From Bacillota bacterium (GTDB lineage: Bacteria; Bacillota; Dehalobacteriia; UBA4068), in assembly GCA_030528765.1 (NCBI GenBank), contig JAUMYD010000134.1, forward strand, positions 1 to 5,206: DNA of 5,206 nucleotides, read 5' to 3'. Positions 4,891 through 5,206 of this stretch are shown here, in pieces (the first letter of the stretch is position 1; every line of letters starts with the position of its first letter). The notes under the pieces are model-generated. The model ran no database searches and was not told where the DNA came from. It saw nothing but the letters and a program-made list of their open reading frames with translations. Both the position numbers and the translations under genes were made by a program.

Positions 4891-4918
4891 CGGGAACCCT
4901 CCCCGGGGAGGATTCCCG
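4891..4918. repeat. GC-rich 14-bp inverted repeat between the CRISPR array and the nitroreductase
   Basis: CGGGAACCCTCCCC (4891-4904) faces GGGGAGGATTCCCG (4905-4918). There is one non-matching position (4897/4912), which on the minus-strand RNA becomes a G-U pair. A minus-strand transcript could therefore form a stem of about 12 bp with a 4-nt loop. No T-run follows, so it is not a standard intrinsic terminator. It may insulate the operon from transcripts leaving the CRISPR array, block exonucleases, or be a palindromic intergenic repeat. Confidence 0.55.
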
Positions 4919-4961
4919 TATATTTGCTGCTGGAAGGATAGGGTAATGATAACCCCGGTGC

Positions 4962-5206
4962 ATTTCAATCCACGCACCCCATGCGGGGTGCGACGAGATA
5001 ATGAGCATAAGCCTCCCCCGCCTGACAGAATTTCAATCCACGCACCCCATGCGGGGTGTGACTATGTTGGGTATACAGGAAAGGAGGAAAGGTATATGAT
5101 TTCAATCCACGCACCCCATGCGGGGTGCGACGCGACAGTGGTACGGAAAATCTGAGTGTAGTTATTTCAATCCACGCACCCCATGCGGGGTGCGACAGCC
5201 AGAAAA
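4962..5206 (-). CRISPR. CRISPR array, subtype I-C-like repeat, leader-distal end (continues past the window)
   Basis: Four 33-bp repeats lie at 4962-4994, 5030-5062, 5099-5131 and 5164-5196, with spacers of 35, 36 and 32 bp and the first bases of a fourth. On the plus strand each begins ATTTCAATCCACGCACCCC and ends ATGCGGGGTGCGAC. The core CGCACCCC-ATGC-GGGGTGCG is an 8-bp stem with a 4-nt loop. In the minus orientation the repeat starts GTCGCACCCC and ends GTGGATTGAAAT, the usual form and direction of type I-C repeats processed by Cas5. Transcription is therefore inferred to run leftward, with the leader and cas genes to the right of the window and 4962 as the old end. Three repeats are identical; the second has one change (T at 5059). 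Confidence 0.97.

Noticed and set aside
4921..4961. CRISPR leader on the left side of the array
   Set aside because: The repeat orientation (ending GTGGATTGAAAT on the minus strand) puts the leader at the other end, outside the window.
4798..4977. 60-residue N-terminal extension of the nitroreductase
   Set aside because: It runs through the palindrome and the CRISPR edge. The ATG at 4797 has its own Shine-Dalgarno and gives the family N-terminus.
4847..5155. Plus-strand 102-aa and minus-strand 92-aa open frames across the CRISPR array
   Set aside because: They translate the repeats (HAPHAGCD and HPAWGAWIE patterns), a well-known annotation artefact.

Overview
The window reads as chromosomal DNA from a low-to-mid GC Firmicute, most likely a gut-type member of the Clostridia. 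The evidence is strong AGGAGG-type ribosome binding sites, Firmicute-style sigma-A promoters, a Clostridia-type PHP-domain protein, an IS3-family relic and a subtype I-C-like CRISPR repeat. I cannot name the genus.

Left block (1-1201, minus strand). The 5' end of a large PHP-domain protein (endonuclease Q/TIGR00375-like, often fused to a UvrD-type helicase in Clostridia) runs off the left edge. Upstream of it lies a 246-aa ORF that looks like a shrunken, active-site-poor relative of the archaeal-type cofactor-independent phosphoglycerate mutase / proposed homoserine kinase family. This family often sits beside aspartate-pathway genes.

Centre (1202-2757). A compact promoter region has two opposed sigma-A promoters whose -10 elements almost touch (1257-1321). 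They serve the mutase-like gene leftward and an aspartate kinase gene (lysC) rightward. The lysC mRNA has a leader of about 230 nt with possible hairpins but no riboswitch that I recognise. lysC is intact and carries a perfectly placed internal Shine-Dalgarno and in-frame ATG at codon 246. This predicts a separate regulatory (ACT-only) beta subunit, as in Bacillus subtilis aspartokinase II.

Relic (about 2851-3418, minus strand). A deletion derivative of an IS3-family (IS150-like) element keeps the start of orfA and the last 53 codons of orfB, joined at a 15-bp segment that reads sensibly in both genes. A perfect 16-bp inverted repeat just upstream of orfA contains the orfA ribosome binding site, and a hairpin/terminator follows orfB.

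Right block (3575-5206). A two-gene minus-strand operon encodes a TM1586-type nitroreductase followed by a short flavodoxin, probably FMN-dependent redox partners. Upstream lie two inverted repeats and then the leader-distal end of a type I-C-like CRISPR array (four 33-bp repeats, three complete spacers). The array is inferred to be transcribed on the minus strand, towards the nitroreductase operon. The leader and any cas genes would be beyond the right edge.

I see no clearly new multi-gene system. The most interesting points are the reduced mutase-like gene, the internal lysC start, the face-to-face promoter and the IS fusion relic.
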